From an uncultured Allobaculum sp. (GTDB lineage: Bacteria > Bacillota_I > Bacilli_A > Erysipelotrichales > Erysipelotrichaceae), in NCBI GenBank assembly GCA_910577085.1, contig CAJTLE010000069.1, positions 1 through 15,551 on the forward strand: 15,551 bases of DNA, read 5' to 3'. Under the pieces are notes generated by a model. It had not been told where the DNA came from. It worked only from the letters and a program-made list of their open reading frames with translations, and did not search any database. Below are positions 13,618-15,551 of the stretch, in pieces. Position 1 is the first letter of the stretch. Each line of letters starts with the position of its first letter. A program made the position numbers and the translations under genes.

Positions 13618-14367
13618 ATGGGAAAATCTAAAATGAAAGCAAAATCCGCGGTGAAGAAAAACACTGCCGCCACACCGATTCCACAAAAAAAGCCCTACAA
13701 TCTGATCATGCCTGATGTGTATTCAAGAAGATATCTCAATGATCTCTACCGCCAGGCCGGTTTCAAAGATACGGATTCACGGATGCTTCGCAAAATTCTG
13801 AAGGGATTTTCGAATTATGCCGGATGCTATCCGGTCAAAGAAATCTGGGAATATATTGAGAAACGAGAACCAGGACGGTTTACCCGAAATCAGTTTATCG
13901 AATTTTTAAAAGTTGCCCGCTATGAAGATGAAGGATATGTCCTTCTCAGCTACAACGACTTTCACGGTCGATCCGATTTTTCAGATCCAATCCGAAGTGA
14001 AATTGTCAATCTGACGATCCTGTCCAAACCAGGTGCCCAATCCTTTGACTGCGACCGTTATGATCAGATCAAAAGCACCATGTCGTGGCTGCTTTCTATT
14101 CCTGATCCATCATTTCTGCCTATTGAGTTTTATGCAGATGAGCAAGCTGTTCCTGCTTCCGAGCCCAGAGACCGGCTGATTGGTCTTCTGGCCTTTGCGG
14201 TTTTTAAAAGCATTGATATCGCCGCTCTCCCTTTCGATTCCGATAAAACAATTCCTGAACTTAGAGATTATTTGTTGGCTGAGCACCTAAAGGTCTGTCC
14301 CTACATTCCAGAGCGCATCAAGACCATGTATGCAAACTACTTTCACTTCACCTTCAATTCAAAATAA
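13618..14367 (+). CDS. Hypothetical protein, 249 residues
   Basis: I do not recognise this family. The start is well supported: AAAGGAAG about 9 nt upstream of ATG and an uninterrupted frame of 249 codons. Residues 1-26 are lysine-rich and low-complexity (MGKSKMKAKSAVKKN...), probably disordered and able to bind nucleic acid or anionic partners. Residues 33-115 look mostly helical, with a stretch that could be a winged-helix-like unit (PVKEIWEYIEK, RFTRNQFIEFL, EGYVLLSYNDF); this is a visual impression only. Residues 145-249 are rich in aromatics, with PRDRLIGLLAFAVF (183-196) as a hydrophobic helix, too short and isolated for a clear membrane protein. No signal peptide, no catalytic motif I can name. 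It stands alone between the cdd terminator and the rrn terminator. Confidence 0.75.
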   Translation: MGKSKMKAKSAVKKNTAATPIPQKKPYNLIMPDVYSRRYLNDLYRQAGFKDTDSRMLRKILKGFSNYAGCYPVKEIWEYIEKREPGRFTRNQFIEFLKVARYEDEGYVLLSYNDFHGRSDFSDPIRSEIVNLTILSKPGAQSFDCDRYDQIKSTMSWLLSIPDPSFLPIEFYADEQAVPASEPRDRLIGLLAFAVFKSIDIAALPFDSDKTIPELRDYLLAEHLKVCPYIPERIKTMYANYFHFTFNSK

Positions 14368-14415
14368 GTCAGGACACATTCCTGGTTTCTACAAATTCTG
14401 ATCGCCTGATCACGC

Positions 14416-14464
14416 AAAAAATCCCTGAAGAACATCGGATTTCTCCTTTATTCTTCAGGGATTT
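14416..14464. terminator. Bidirectional terminator: rrn operon (minus) and hypothetical gene (plus)
   Basis: A 14-bp perfect stem, arms 14419-14432 and 14451-14464 (AAATCCCTGAAGAA / TTCTTCAGGGATTT), with an 18-nt loop. On the minus strand it ends in six T directly after the 5S gene, a strong rrn terminator. On the plus strand the T-run is weak (TTTAACTTT), 50 nt after the hypothetical gene. Confidence 0.88.
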
Positions 14465-14471
14465 AACTTTG

Positions 14472-14577
14472 TCTGGCGACTTCCTATTTTTGCTTTTACA
14501 CTATCGTCGGCGTTCAATGGCTTAACTTCTGTGTTCGAGATGGGAACAGGTGTGACCCATTGGCTATCGTCACCATA
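14472..14577 (-). rRNA. 5S rRNA
   Basis: The minus strand carries typical 5S elements: GGGAACAGGTGTGACCC-type loop sequence on the complementary strand, and ATCTCGAACACAGAAGTTAAG in the transcript. Terminal helix TGGTGAC (14575-14569) pairs with GTCGCCA (14480-14474). Ends are estimated from this helix; about 106 nt, slightly short of the usual 110-117, so each end may extend a few bases. Confidence 0.93.
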
Positions 14578-14765
14578 CTGGTTTGTCTTGCGACTTAACC
14601 ATTCTATCTCATGGATCTTTCAAAAACAAACACCAGCTTCGACATAACCTTGGTTACAGTTATGATCTGATCATTTCTGATCGTCTTGTTTCTTATCGGA
14701 AGAAAAACAGCTGTGATCAATGATCCTGTCATCTCACTTCTGCCTTCTTCCATCTCGTTATCTTA
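14578..14765 (-). other. 23S-5S spacer
   Basis: About 190 bp between 23S and 5S with no tRNA-like cloverleaf or CCA-adjacent consensus. It contains several short GATC-centred dyads (for example around 14667-14685 and 14713-14725) that may take part in rRNA processing stems. Confidence 0.6.

Positions 14766-15551
<786 letters not shown>

Noticed and set aside
14578..14765. tRNA gene in the 23S-5S spacer
   Set aside because: No T-loop GTTCGA consensus or cloverleaf pairing found on either strand.

Overview
The window looks like a Gram-positive, mid-GC bacterial chromosome (Bacillota; the overall style would fit an Erysipelotrichia-like lineage, but that placement is only a guess). Evidence: SD-rich genes, rrn promoters with near-consensus sigma-A hexamers, a Firmicutes-type rrn boxA, a NupNOPQ-type nucleoside ABC importer and a CcpA-type cre site. 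The left edge is the 5' end of a 16S rRNA gene (minus strand). The right edge is the 3' part of a 23S gene plus a 5S gene (minus strand). The window is therefore the interval between two rRNA operons in the same orientation, filled by a nucleoside-scavenging island.

Layout, left to right. 1-102: 16S 5' end. 103-600: rrn leader with boxA, a boxB-like hairpin and up to four tandem promoters, two of which carry an equally phased TTGTGAA...TTCACAA palindrome just upstream of -35. 708-740: terminator of the deo operon. 791-8864, minus strand, in transcription order: deoD, bmp/nupN lipoprotein, nupO ATPase, nupP and nupQ permeases, deoB, deoC. 8865-9440: long leader/intergenic region with short tandem repeats. 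9441-11296, minus strand: transketolase split into two overlapping genes. 11297-12105: 809-bp divergent regulatory region with a perfect cre site, a TATAAT box and an apparent terminator inside the udp leader. 12106-13294, plus strand: udp and cdd, overlapping. 13618-14367, plus strand: a 249-residue protein I do not recognise. 14416-14464: bidirectional terminator shared with the incoming rrn operon. Then 5S and 23S.

How the genes fit together: the lipoprotein and NupOPQ import nucleosides. Cdd deaminates cytidine to uridine; Udp and DeoD phosphorolyse pyrimidine and purine nucleosides to base plus (deoxy)ribose-1-phosphate. DeoB converts this to (deoxy)ribose-5-phosphate. DeoC splits deoxyribose-5-P into glyceraldehyde-3-P and acetaldehyde, while ribose-5-P can enter the pentose phosphate pathway through the transketolase. 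No dedicated regulator gene, kinase, tRNA, mobile element or CRISPR array is visible. The enzymes are ordinary; the less explained material is in the non-coding DNA (rrn promoter modules, structured nupO leader, deoD leader repeats, possible attenuator before udp) and in the unknown 249-residue gene.
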